Of a stretch of 64,000 nucleotides of DNA, positions 52,108-61,215 are shown one piece after another. The translations under genes were made by a program, and so were the position numbers. Origin of the DNA: Alteromonas ponticola (GTDB lineage: Bacteria > Pseudomonadota > Gammaproteobacteria > Enterobacterales > Alteromonadaceae); contig NZ_JAATNW010000010.1 of assembly GCF_012911815.1 (NCBI RefSeq), positions 1-64,000 of the forward strand, read 5' to 3'. The notes beneath the pieces are model-generated. The model was not told the origin of the DNA and searched no databases. It saw only the letters and a program-made list of their open reading frames with translations. Each line of letters opens with the position of its first letter. Position 1 is the stretch's first letter.

Positions 52108-55100
52108 CTACTTGTATAACCATACACGCATGATGTTCAGCAACTTCTCTACATCAACCGGTTTGGTCAGATAATCATTCGCCCCCGCGCTTAAACACTT
52201 GCTTCTGTCTTCTGCCATGGCTTTTGCCGTTAACGCAATAATTGGCAGTTCTTTATGCTCATGTTTTTCACGAATACGCCGCATGGCTTCATAGCCATCC
52301 ATAATGGGCATCATCACATCCATCAGAATTATCGACACGTCAGGTTCCTGTTCCAGCTTCTCCAGCGCCATCATGCCGTTATCCGCCAACACTACCTGCA
52401 TACCTGCATCCGCGAGCACTTTAGATAACGCGTAGGTATTACGAATATCGTCATCCACCAGCAGCACTTTTTGATTTGCCAGCAATTTTTCAGGGTCGTG
52501 AAGCGCAGAAAGGATCGCCCGTTGCTGATCAGAATATTTACTCTCCATGCTGTGGATAAACAATGACACCTCATCGAGCAGACGTTCTGGCGAGGACACG
52601 CCTTTAATCACGATACTGTCGGTGTATTTACGCAGCTGTTTGACTTCTTCTTTAGTTAGTTCCTGTCCTGTGTAAATGACGATAGGGACATCTTTTATGG
52701 CGCCGCTGCTGTGCAGCTTATTCAGCAAACCAAAACCGGTGGTATCGGGCAAGTTCAAGTCCAGAATGATGCAATCAGGATGGGTGTCATCCAGCAACTC
52801 TTCCGCTTTTTTACCTGTCTTTGCAGTAAGTATCTTAATTTGGCTGTTGGATAATATGCGTTTTAGGCTATCAATACTTGCCTCGTTATCTTCAACCAGC
52901 AAAATCGTTTTAACGGTGGTTTCCTGAATACCCGTAATTTTCTTGATGACATTATTAATGCTGCTTAACGAAGCCGGTTTGGATAAAAAGCCGATCGCGC
53001 CTTTACTGAGCGCCTGTGTACTCTTATCTTCAACCGAAATGATGTGCACCGGAATATGCCGGGTTTTAAGATTAAACTTTAACTGGTCCAGCACGCGCAT
53101 ACCATCCAGATCCGGTAATCGAATATCCAGGAAGATACCTTTAGGCTGGAACTGAGACGCCAAATCAAGCCCTTCACGTCCCTCTCTGGCCACTAATACG
53201 TTGTAACCGTGAGATTTAACTTCGCGTTTAAGTATCTCGGCAAAGTTCTGATCATCTTCAATAATCAGTAACGAATCATCTTTTGACGAAATATCGTTGC
53301 GATCGTCGCTGACGAAAGGCTTGGTGGGCGAAGGTAATTCTGGCGTTGATGAATTTGCCAATTGAGATTCTTTGATATCGTACTTCGGATACTCAATGGT
53401 AATTTCGCTTTCTGTATCATCATCAAGCGCACCGGTTTTAGACAAATCGATAGGGATGTATACAGTGAATTTACTGCCCTGATTTGGTTCACTCCAGATA
53501 TGAATTTCACCGCCTAATAAACGCGACAGCTCCCGCGAGATGGTTAAGCCCAGGCCGGTGCCGCCATATTGTCGGCTGGTGCCACCTTCGGCTTGCTGGA
53601 AGGCTTCAAATATCTGTGCAAACTTCTCTTTGACAATACCGATGCCTGTATCCGCGACAGAGAAAGCAATCACATCTTTATGTGGTGTGGTGATTTTTCT
53701 GAATTGCACATCTTCAGGCACTTTTTCCGCAGCAAGGATAATTTCACCTGATTCGGTGAACTTAAACGCGTTGGACAGCAGATTTTTAATAATCTGTTCC
53801 AATCGCTGATCATCAGTATAAAGGTTTTTCGATACCCCCTCTTCGATCTCAATGTTAAAGCTTAAGCCTTTGTTTTTCGCAATCGGGTTAAATTTGTTTT
53901 CCATGCTGGTCAGCAACTTCTGAACACTGATGGTTTGAGGATGCACCTGCAGTTTACCCGCCTCCACCTTAGACAGGTCGAGAATGTCGTTGATCAGGTT
54001 AAGCAAATCATTACCACCATCATAGATAATGTTGGCGTCTTTAATTTGCTCGTCGTCCAGATTACCTTTATCGTTTTTGGTGAGCTCTTTGGCTAATATC
54101 AGTAAGCTGTTCAGTGGGGTACGCAATTCGTGGGACATGTTCGCCAGGAATTCAGATTTATATTTACTGACCAGCTCCAGTTCTTTCGCTTTTTGCTCAA
54201 CTTCAACCCGTGAAGACTGAATGTCTTCTTTCTGACGTTCGAGGTCGCGGGTTTTGATCTCAAGATCTTCGTTAGCCACCTGCAATTCTTCAGACTGCGC
54301 ACGCAATTTCTGTTGCTGATCAAGCAATTCTTCCGACTTGCGCTGTGATTCTTCAAGCAGCAATTTCATCTTCGAACGGTCTTGTGCAGAGTTAATCGCA
54401 ATCGCGATGTTTTCTGCCACCACCCGCACCAGTTCTAGCTGGTTGTCGGTAAACTCGTAGAATGAGCCAATTTCGATGATACCTTTCACTTCGCTACCTA
54501 TCAGACAAGGTTGCACCAGCAGGCTGTTAGGTTCTTTGCGGCCAATGGCAGAAGAGATGAGTACGTAATCTTCTGGTACGTTGGTAATGACAATGGCTTC
54601 TTTTTCCAGTGCAGCCTGCCCTACCAGCGATTCACCCACCTTAAACTCATTTACTGCATCCTTACGCTTGGTATACGCGTAGGTCGAGGTCAGTTTAAGG
54701 ACTTCGCCCTCTTTGGTGTTTTCTGTGAGATACAAAGCACCAATTTGGGCTTTTAGGTACTTGGTCAGATAAGTGATGATGTTTTTCGATAGTGCATGCA
54801 GATCCAATTCACCGCGCATCTTATCGTTCAAGTTGGCCTGACCGTTCTTGATCCAGGCTTCGTTTTCATTTTCTTCCGAGATGCGTTTTAAGTTTCGCGT
54901 CATCGAGTTAAGCGCGATACTCAACTGGTCGGCGTCACTTCGCAGTGGCATCTCAAGGGCAAAGTCACCTTCTGCAATCGAGTTGGCGGCTTTAACGATG
55001 GTGATAAATGAGTCAACCATCGCGTTAATGTTGTTTTTAAGTTCCTGTACCTCACCACGTACATGTACTTCGATTTTCTTCGAGAAGTCACCGCGGGCAA

Positions 55101-58100
55101 GCGCCGTTGATACCGAGGCGATTTCCCGTACCTGTGCGGTCAGGTTGCTCGCCATGGTATTTACGTTATCGGTCAGATCTTTCCAGGCCCCTGCCACGTT
55201 CGGTACTTCGGCCTGTCCACCCAAGATACCTTCGGTACCTACCTCACGGGCTACGTTGGTTACCTCATCGGCGAAGATGTTAAGTGCGTCAACCATTCGG
55301 TTGATCGTGGTGGAAAGCTCGAGTACCTCACCTTCTTTGGCCTCTTCGGAGATTTTCTGCGACAAGTCACCGTTGGCCACGGCAGTGGTTACCGAGGCGA
55401 TTTCCCGTACCTGCGTGGTCAGGTTACTCGCCATGGTGTTTACGTTGTCAGTCAGGTCTTTCCAGGTGCCGGCGACGTTGGGCACTACCGCCTGACCGCC
55501 CAGCTTACTTTCTGTACCAACTTCACGTGCCACCCGCGTTACCTCGGCGGCGAAGATGTTCAATGAGTCAACCATCTGGTTGATGATGTCTCTTAAGTCA
55601 GCAATCTCACCACGTGCATCGATTGAAATTTTACGGCTCAAGTCACCGTTTGCTACCGAGGCCGCAACCCCGGCGATTTCACGTACCTGAGCAGTCAGGT
55701 TACTGGCCATGGTGTTTACGTTGTTAGACAGGTCGAGCCAGGCACCGGCAACGTTTGGTACGTCTGCCTGTCCACCCAGCACACCTTCGGTCCCTACCTC
55801 ACGGGCAACCCGGGTTACCTCATCAGATAGTGTCTGCAACGAGTCAACCATTCGGTTGATCGTAATCGATAGTTCAAGTACCTCGCCCCCTTTGGCTTCC
55901 TCGGTGATTTTTTGTGACAAGTCACCGTTTGCCACCGCTTTGGTTACGGAGGCGATTTCCCGTACCTGTGTGGTCAGGTTACTCGCCATGGTGTTTACGT
56001 TTTTAGTCAGCTCCATCCAGGCGCCGCCCACGTTGGGTACTAAGGCCTGTCCACCCAGTCGACCTTCTGTTCCTACTTCCCTTGCAACCCGCGTTACCTC
56101 GTCTGAGAAGATGTTCAGTGAGTCAACCATCTGGTTGATGGTTTCTTTCAGTTCAGCAATTTCGCCTTCTGCGTCGATGGTAACTTTTCGAGTCAAGTCA
56201 CCTTTCGCTACCGCGGTAGCAACGTTAGCGATTTCCCGTACCTGTGTGGTCAGGTTACTCGCCATGAAGTTTACGTTTTCAGTCAGGTTCTTCCAGGTTC
56301 CGGCGACGTTGGGTACAGCAGCCTGCCCGCCCAGCTTACCTTCTGTTCCTACCTCACGGGCAACCCGCGTTACCTCGTCCGAGAAGATGTTGAGTGAGTC
56401 AACCATCTGGTTAATGGTTTTTGTCAGATCGGCGATTTCGCCCTTTACGTTGATTTTGATTTTCTGTGACAAGTCGCCATCGGCCACCGCAGTTGCCACG
56501 TTGGCGATTTCCCTTACCTGTGTGGTCAGGTTGCTCGCCATGGTGTTTACGTTATCGGTCAGGTTTTTCCAGGTTCCTGCCGCGCCAGGTACCACCGCCT
56601 GACCACCCAATGTACCTTCTGTACCTACCTCGCGGGCAACCCGCGTTACCTCGGCAGAAAACAGCGTGAGTGAGTCAACCATGTTGTTGATCGTATTCGA
56701 GAGAACAAGTACCTCGCCCCCTTTACCTTCTTCGGTAATTTTTTGCGACAGGTCACCTTGTGCTACCGCTGTAGTAACCGAGGCGATTTCCCGTACCTGT
56801 GTGGTCAGGTTACTTGCCATGGTGTTTACGTTATCGGTGAGATTTTTCCAGGTGCCGGCTACATTAGGTACCGTTGCCTGCCCACCCAGCTTACCTTCGG
56901 TTCCTACCTCACGGGCAACCCGCGTTACCTCATCAGAGAAGATGTTCAACGAGTCCACCATCTGGTTGATGGTTTCTTTCAGCTCGGCAATTTCACCTTT
57001 TACGTTGATGTTGATTTTCTGCGAAAGGTCACCATCGGCTACCGCGGTAGCCACGTTGGCAATGTCCCGTACCTGCGCGGTTACGTTGGAGGCCAGCATG
57101 TTTACGTTATCTGTAAGCGCTTTCCAGGTACCGGCCACATCAGGTACCACGGCCTGTCCACCCAGTTTCCCTTCTACGCCTACCTCACGGGCAACGTTGG
57201 TTACCTCGGCGGCGAAGATGTTGAGTGAGTCAACCATTCGGTTAATCGTACTGGACAGTACCAGTACCTCGCCCCCTTTACCCTGCTCGGTAATTTTCTG
57301 GGTCAAGTCACCCTGGGCGACCGCCGTAGTTACCGTGGCGATTTCACGTACCTGCGCGGTAATGTTACTTGCCATCTGGTTTACGTTGTCAGTCAGATCC
57401 TTCCAGGTACCGGATACATTAGGTACCGACGCCTGACCACCCAGTTTACCTTCAACCCCTACCTCTCTGGCTACCTGGGTTACCTGTTCGGCAAAGGTGT
57501 TCAAGCTGTACTGGGTGCGGTTGATAACGTCCGCCATGGCGCGGAAGTCTCCGGTTACGGTGAGACTGAATTTGTCCTGCAGGTTACCTGAGGCGATACT
57601 GTTTAGTATTCGGCTTACTTCCAGTACCGGGTTTGAAATCGCCTCAATCAAAATGTTGATGTTATCAATAAGCTCTTTCCACACCCCGCTGGCCGCTTTA
57701 AACTCGGCCCGGGCTTCGAGGTTACCTTCGATCCCCCCTACCCGTGAAATCCGTGATACTTCGGTAGATACACCACCGATCATTTCAACCATGGTGTTAT
57801 ACGCTTCTGCCAGATCGGCAAATTTATCGTTTCGTTCTTTCGACAATCGAACCGAGATATCACCTTCCCGGAACGATTCCAGGGCGAAGATCAAACGGTC
57901 AATCTGATCATGGACATAATCGGTATCCTGAAACATATCATCATGGGATACCCGTCGTGATTTGCGATTTGTCGGACGTCGTGACGGCGCCGCTTTCTTT
58001 GCTGGCGGCACCGCTGTGGTGTTTGACGTTGCCGACTCGCTCACAGTTTGTTTTGACGTTGATGCTTTCGAAGACGCTGCCTTACTGGCAGGCGTAGATT

Positions 58101-58125
58101 TACCTTTCTGATTCGACGATGTCAT
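52108..58125 (-). CDS. Giant soluble hybrid histidine kinase with HAMP array, GAF and three receivers
   Basis: A 2005-residue protein without membrane segments. A basic Ser/Thr/Ala-rich head (1-65) is followed by about ten HAMP-type modules (75-1040). Eight of these (259-998) are 92 or 93 residues long and highly alike (VREIA..., GDLSQKI, VAREVGTEG, NVNTMASN). Then come a GAF domain (about 1105-1250), a coiled coil (to 1325), HisKA with His1332 in NMSHELRTP, HATPase (about 1435-1560), and receivers with Asp1667, Asp1789 and Asp1936. No sensor domain other than HAMP/GAF is present. It heads an operon with CheR, a receiver-kinase and a receiver, with gaps of 0-6 bp. Start: ATG after AGAGAA. Confidence 0.93.
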   Translation of the reverse strand: MTSSNQKGKSTPASKAASSKASTSKQTVSESATSNTTAVPPAKKAAPSRRPTNRKSRRVSHDDMFQDTDYVHDQIDRLIFALESFREGDISVRLSKERNDKFADLAEAYNTMVEMIGGVSTEVSRISRVGGIEGNLEARAEFKAASGVWKELIDNINILIEAISNPVLEVSRILNSIASGNLQDKFSLTVTGDFRAMADVINRTQYSLNTFAEQVTQVAREVGVEGKLGGQASVPNVSGTWKDLTDNVNQMASNITAQVREIATVTTAVAQGDLTQKITEQGKGGEVLVLSSTINRMVDSLNIFAAEVTNVAREVGVEGKLGGQAVVPDVAGTWKALTDNVNMLASNVTAQVRDIANVATAVADGDLSQKININVKGEIAELKETINQMVDSLNIFSDEVTRVAREVGTEGKLGGQATVPNVAGTWKNLTDNVNTMASNLTTQVREIASVTTAVAQGDLSQKITEEGKGGEVLVLSNTINNMVDSLTLFSAEVTRVAREVGTEGTLGGQAVVPGAAGTWKNLTDNVNTMASNLTTQVREIANVATAVADGDLSQKIKINVKGEIADLTKTINQMVDSLNIFSDEVTRVAREVGTEGKLGGQAAVPNVAGTWKNLTENVNFMASNLTTQVREIANVATAVAKGDLTRKVTIDAEGEIAELKETINQMVDSLNIFSDEVTRVAREVGTEGRLGGQALVPNVGGAWMELTKNVNTMASNLTTQVREIASVTKAVANGDLSQKITEEAKGGEVLELSITINRMVDSLQTLSDEVTRVAREVGTEGVLGGQADVPNVAGAWLDLSNNVNTMASNLTAQVREIAGVAASVANGDLSRKISIDARGEIADLRDIINQMVDSLNIFAAEVTRVAREVGTESKLGGQAVVPNVAGTWKDLTDNVNTMASNLTTQVREIASVTTAVANGDLSQKISEEAKEGEVLELSTTINRMVDALNIFADEVTNVAREVGTEGILGGQAEVPNVAGAWKDLTDNVNTMASNLTAQVREIASVSTALARGDFSKKIEVHVRGEVQELKNNINAMVDSFITIVKAANSIAEGDFALEMPLRSDADQLSIALNSMTRNLKRISEENENEAWIKNGQANLNDKMRGELDLHALSKNIITYLTKYLKAQIGALYLTENTKEGEVLKLTSTYAYTKRKDAVNEFKVGESLVGQAALEKEAIVITNVPEDYVLISSAIGRKEPNSLLVQPCLIGSEVKGIIEIGSFYEFTDNQLELVRVVAENIAIAINSAQDRSKMKLLLEESQRKSEELLDQQQKLRAQSEELQVANEDLEIKTRDLERQKEDIQSSRVEVEQKAKELELVSKYKSEFLANMSHELRTPLNSLLILAKELTKNDKGNLDDEQIKDANIIYDGGNDLLNLINDILDLSKVEAGKLQVHPQTISVQKLLTSMENKFNPIAKNKGLSFNIEIEEGVSKNLYTDDQRLEQIIKNLLSNAFKFTESGEIILAAEKVPEDVQFRKITTPHKDVIAFSVADTGIGIVKEKFAQIFEAFQQAEGGTSRQYGGTGLGLTISRELSRLLGGEIHIWSEPNQGSKFTVYIPIDLSKTGALDDDTESEITIEYPKYDIKESQLANSSTPELPSPTKPFVSDDRNDISSKDDSLLIIEDDQNFAEILKREVKSHGYNVLVAREGREGLDLASQFQPKGIFLDIRLPDLDGMRVLDQLKFNLKTRHIPVHIISVEDKSTQALSKGAIGFLSKPASLSSINNVIKKITGIQETTVKTILLVEDNEASIDSLKRILSNSQIKILTAKTGKKAEELLDDTHPDCIILDLNLPDTTGFGLLNKLHSSGAIKDVPIVIYTGQELTKEEVKQLRKYTDSIVIKGVSSPERLLDEVSLFIHSMESKYSDQQRAILSALHDPEKLLANQKVLLVDDDIRNTYALSKVLADAGMQVVLADNGMMALEKLEQEPDVSIILMDVMMPIMDGYEAMRRIREKHEHKELPIIALTAKAMAEDRSKCLSAGANDYLTKPVDVEKLLNIMRVWLYK
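55132..57351 (-). repeat. Tandem 276/279-bp repeats in the HAMP-array gene
   Basis: Eight consecutive units of 92 or 93 codons. The units are of two kinds: one contains GGEVLxLSxTIN (93 codons), the other GEIAxLxxTIN (92 codons). Their order from the N-terminal side is T-N-T-N-N-T-N-T, followed by a shorter N-type unit. The DNA blocks are near-identical over long stretches, so the array is probably prone to unequal recombination and to assembly collapse. Confidence 0.85.
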
Positions 58126-58493
58126 ATGAAGTTCTCTTCATTTACCGTGAGAACGTAACCTTAACAAAGGGGGCATGATAGGTACGGCGCACGACTATAA
58201 TTCTAATATTTATAATAACTAGTCACAGACCATGAGATATGGTCACAACACTATGCAAGACTTCTGAAGTAGAAGTTATCCAACTCACTATAACGTGCTA
58301 AGTAAGTAAAAAAGATCACTTATCATTAAATTTTTTTAATGTATCGGTAAAACTAGCACTTAATTTCTTTCTCATGACAATTGTCATGCTCAATTGCTGA
58401 CACTTGTGACTACTTTTCCGGCGTGGCGCAGGCAATACTTTACTTAACCTCATTTGGCAATAAATCAAAAGTAAAAAGCACGTAAGGATATAG
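58126..58493. other. Intergenic, divergent promoters
   Basis: This gap lies between the divergent kinase operon and the membrane-protein/SMR unit. It contains the perfect palindrome at 58373-58388, listed separately. I see no coding frame on either strand. Confidence 0.5.
58373..58388. promoter_or_regulatory. Perfect 16-bp palindrome before the SMR/two-component unit
   Basis: CATGACAATTGTCATG is a perfect inverted repeat 106 bp upstream of the first gene of the unit. NarL/LuxR-type response regulators of the DesR kind bind as dimers to such inverted repeats, so it is a likely autoregulatory site for the regulator encoded at 60560. Confidence 0.55.
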
Positions 58494-59093
58494 ATGATGA
58501 ACAAAGTAAAACAGCTCCCGTTGGAGCAACAACGAAACATTTTTAAACAAAGCCGCCTGGTAGCAATGCCGTTGGCCGGCACTATCGTCTGGGCCGTAAT
58601 TGGCATGACAGCGCCGTTCGTCGATGAAGTTACCAAAGCCTGGATGCTGTATCTGGGGACAGGGGCCATTTTTTATATTGGCGCAGGATTGTCCTATCTG
58701 ACGGGCGAGAACTTCTTCTCTAAAAAGCGTCTGAACACCACTTTTGACTCGCTATTCTTCGTCAGCATTATTATGTCGTTAATGGTTTTTGCCATTGCAC
58801 TACCGATTGCGTCAATTGACCACACAACGCTCCCCCTAACTGTCGGGATTCTGGCTGGGCTGATGTGGATGCCGCTTTCCTGGATTATTGAACATTGGGT
58901 GGGCTACTTTCACACGATTGCACGCACACTAGGAATTGTTACAGTCTGGTATCTCTTTCCAGAGGCCAGGTATGAAGCAGTGTCCGCGGTAATCGTAGCG
59001 ATATATGCTGTTTCCCTCTTCGCATTAGAAAAACGCTATCAATCCGTTTGTTCAGCAACCCACTACGTTCATTCTACAACCCAAGGAGTTTAA
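58494..59093 (+). CDS. Polytopic membrane protein of unknown function (DUF7010-like)
   Basis: This 199-residue protein has about six hydrophobic segments (about 22-40, 49-66, 78-96, 103-120, 125-145 and 158-175). The start MMNKVKQLPLEQQRNIFKQ resembles the small DUF7010-type membrane proteins, but I am not certain of the family. AAGGA lies 7 nt before the ATG. It is one base upstream of the SMR gene and shares the operon with the two-component genes. The role may be envelope stress or membrane fluidity sensing, judged from its neighbours only. Confidence 0.6.
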   Translation: MMNKVKQLPLEQQRNIFKQSRLVAMPLAGTIVWAVIGMTAPFVDEVTKAWMLYLGTGAIFYIGAGLSYLTGENFFSKKRLNTTFDSLFFVSIIMSLMVFAIALPIASIDHTTLPLTVGILAGLMWMPLSWIIEHWVGYFHTIARTLGIVTVWYLFPEARYEAVSAVIVAIYAVSLFALEKRYQSVCSATHYVHSTTQGV

Positions 59094-59094
59094 A

Positions 59095-59424
59095 ATGGTT
59101 TATTTTATTTTGGCACTGGCCATTCTCACGGAAGTTACCGCGACGCTTTTTTTAAAGGCCTCTGATGGCTGGGTAAAATGGCATTTCGGCTCGATGTCCA
59201 TCCTGTTTTACGCAATTTCAGGCATGTTGTTTGCCTTTGTACTTAAGCATATGGGGGTAGGGGTAGCTTACGCTATCTGGTCTGGCATGGGCATCGCGTT
59301 AATCTGCGCTGCATCGGTATTCTGGTATAAACAAACATTCGATTTCTACGCCATTGCGGGTATAGTACTCATCATTTCGGGTACACTACTTATTACTAGT
59401 AAATCAGCCGTTGTGATTCAGTAG
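59095..59424 (+). CDS. SMR-family multidrug/quaternary-compound transporter
   Basis: A 109-residue protein with four membrane helices. The membrane-embedded Glu13 (ILTEVTAT) corresponds to Glu14 of EmrE. GVGVAYAIWSGMG in helix 3 is the usual SMR signature, and the C-terminal helix contains GIVLIISGTLL. AAGGAG lies 6 nt upstream of the ATG. SMR proteins act as dimers that exchange protons for lipophilic cations or guanidinium-like compounds. It sits between a membrane protein and the histidine kinase, so it may be controlled by them. Confidence 0.93.
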   Translation: MVYFILALAILTEVTATLFLKASDGWVKWHFGSMSILFYAISGMLFAFVLKHMGVGVAYAIWSGMGIALICAASVFWYKQTFDFYAIAGIVLIISGTLLITSKSAVVIQ

Positions 59425-59438
59425 AGATTGAGCAGTTA

Positions 59439-60563
59439 ATGGAAAACAGTCAAGGAATGTCAATAACTGAAACGTTGCCTCTACTCGCTGAGGGCCGCAA
59501 AAAAAAGTGGTCCTACAGCTCTCTTATTTTTTCGCTCTTTTATTTTGTCCCATTACTGTTTGGTACGCAGGTATCGGCTAATGCGGTGCTGCTGTTATCA
59601 GCAGGTTATCTGCTATTTGTGCTGGTTTATTTAGCCTGCATTCACCACTCGGTGCGCTGGGTACCTTACTTTACTGTTGCGATGCTGATGCTGGCGTACG
59701 CCACCAGCTTCATCAATCCGGGCGGCGCCATTATCTTTGGCTTTATCGCTTTCATCGTCGGCTACTACTATCCATTTAAAATTGGACTCATTTTTTCACT
59801 GCTTATCGTCTCTTCAATTATCCTGGTTAGCATTTATAATTCTGCTAATGAGCTATTTTTTACCCTTTTAGCCAGTCTTAATATTGTTGTGCTGCTGATA
59901 TTTGGCATGATGGAAAGAAAGGAGACCTTATTTCAGTTGAAACAAGCCCAGCATGCCGATTCTATTGGCACCTTAAGCGCGTTAGAAGAGCGTGAACGAA
60001 TAGGACGGGATTTGCATGATATTGCAGGGCACTCATTGAGCGTTATCTCATTAAAGGCACAGGTAGCTGATAAGTTACTGGCCAACGGCAAAATTGAAGC
60101 AGCGCAACAAGAAGTACGGGCTCTAGCAACGCTGACGCAAACGTTACTCAGCGAAATTAGACAGACAGTCAGCGGTATTAAGGCCTTATCACTGTCAGAA
60201 GCCATCGCCCAAATGCAAGCAAAATTAACTGAACACGATATTGAGCTGTCAGTATCCGTCGAGCCTGACACGCTGAAGCGGTTAAACGCTGTACAACACA
60301 CACAACTTTCTCTGATTATCAAAGAATTAACCACCAACATCCTTCGCTATAGTCGCAGTACGCACATAACGCTAAGCTTGTTGACCTCAAAAAACACCGC
60401 GATATTCAGCCTGAGTGAGAATCGTGCATTGGCAATGCCCCCCACGGAAGGCAATGGATTGGCAGGTATTCGGGAACGCGCCGATCATCTTAAAGCGCAG
60501 GTCTCGTTTTCATGGCAACCTAATGTTTCATTTAAAGCGATTATTCCGCTGGAGCCAATATGA
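59439..60563 (+). CDS. Membrane histidine kinase of the DesK/NarX type
   Basis: This 374-residue kinase has five or six N-terminal membrane helices (about 27-158) and then a coiled coil. The HisKA_3 dimerisation domain has the phosphoacceptor His193 in RERIGRDLHDIAGHSLSV, and the HATPase domain (about 280-372) has GNGLAGIRERADHL in place of the usual G box. It has the DesK shape: a membrane sensor without a periplasmic domain. It overlaps the response regulator by 4 bp (ATGA). It probably senses membrane state or a membrane-active compound; the latter fits the SMR neighbour. Confidence 0.9.
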   Translation: MENSQGMSITETLPLLAEGRKKKWSYSSLIFSLFYFVPLLFGTQVSANAVLLLSAGYLLFVLVYLACIHHSVRWVPYFTVAMLMLAYATSFINPGGAIIFGFIAFIVGYYYPFKIGLIFSLLIVSSIILVSIYNSANELFFTLLASLNIVVLLIFGMMERKETLFQLKQAQHADSIGTLSALEERERIGRDLHDIAGHSLSVISLKAQVADKLLANGKIEAAQQEVRALATLTQTLLSEIRQTVSGIKALSLSEAIAQMQAKLTEHDIELSVSVEPDTLKRLNAVQHTQLSLIIKELTTNILRYSRSTHITLSLLTSKNTAIFSLSENRALAMPPTEGNGLAGIRERADHLKAQVSFSWQPNVSFKAIIPLEPI

Positions 60564-61165
60564 TTTCTGTTGTTGTAGTAGAAGATCAATCCTTAGTGCG
60601 CGATGCAATTGCTACTTTACTTTCGCTCGAAGATGATTTCACTGTCGTTGCCACACTAAAAAACGGTAAAGATGCCTGGCAGTGGTTAGAAACCCACCCT
60701 AGCCCGGACATTGTGTTATCTGATATAGAGATGCCTGAAATGTCCGGGCTGGGACTGGCTGAGAAACTTCACCACTCGAATTTGTCCTGCACTCTGCTAT
60801 TTATGACTACCTTTGCCAAGCCAGGTTATATCACGCAAGCGTTAGCCCTGGGAGTGAAAGGATTTATTCTTAAAGAAGCAGATAGTCACTACCTAATCGA
60901 TGCAATGCATCGGGTTTGTAAGGGTGAAAGAGTTATAGACCCGGAGCTTGCGCTGATGGCACTGGATGACAACAATCCACTTAGCGAAAAAGAGCGCAAG
61001 GCATTAAAACTCGCCGGCGATGGGTTAAAAACTCAGGACATTGCCAGGCAGCTTTTTTTATCTGACGGCACGGTGCGTAACTATTTATCTGAGGCGATTT
61101 CCAAACTGAATGCAACGAACCGCATTGACGCGGCACGCATCGCGCAGCGAAAAGGCTGGCTTTAA
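60560..61165 (+). CDS. NarL/LuxR-family response regulator
   Basis: This 201-residue regulator has a receiver (phospho-Asp55 in LSDIEMPEMSG; Lys in FILKEAD near 107) and a C-terminal LuxR-type helix-turn-helix (about 138-195, LSEKERKALKLAGDGLKTQD, GTVRNYLSEAISKL). The order and length match DesR-like regulators. It overlaps the cognate kinase by 4 bp, and the two are the last genes of the unit. The palindrome at 58373 is its most likely binding site. Confidence 0.93.
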   Translation: MISVVVVEDQSLVRDAIATLLSLEDDFTVVATLKNGKDAWQWLETHPSPDIVLSDIEMPEMSGLGLAEKLHHSNLSCTLLFMTTFAKPGYITQALALGVKGFILKEADSHYLIDAMHRVCKGERVIDPELALMALDDNNPLSEKERKALKLAGDGLKTQDIARQLFLSDGTVRNYLSEAISKLNATNRIDAARIAQRKGWL

Positions 61166-61215
61166 ATGCTATGCTATTAGAGTATGACGTAGGTTCATGA
61201 CAGGTGGGGTATACA

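Noticed and set aside
55132-57351. Possible CRISPR array or satellite DNA
   Set aside because: The repeats are 276-279 bp, contiguous and in frame with one protein; there are no short direct repeats with unique spacers.
54848-57436. Long plus-strand open frames opposite the HAMP array (54848-55495, 55709-56602, 56666-57436)
   Set aside because: They repeat the array's period, have no ribosome-binding sites and consist of low-complexity Ser/Thr/Ala runs. They are antisense shadows of a repetitive coding sequence.
58316-58669. Minus-strand frame of 117 codons opposite the first membrane-protein gene
   Set aside because: It overlaps the coding strand of a better gene with a ribosome-binding site, and its sequence has no coding character.
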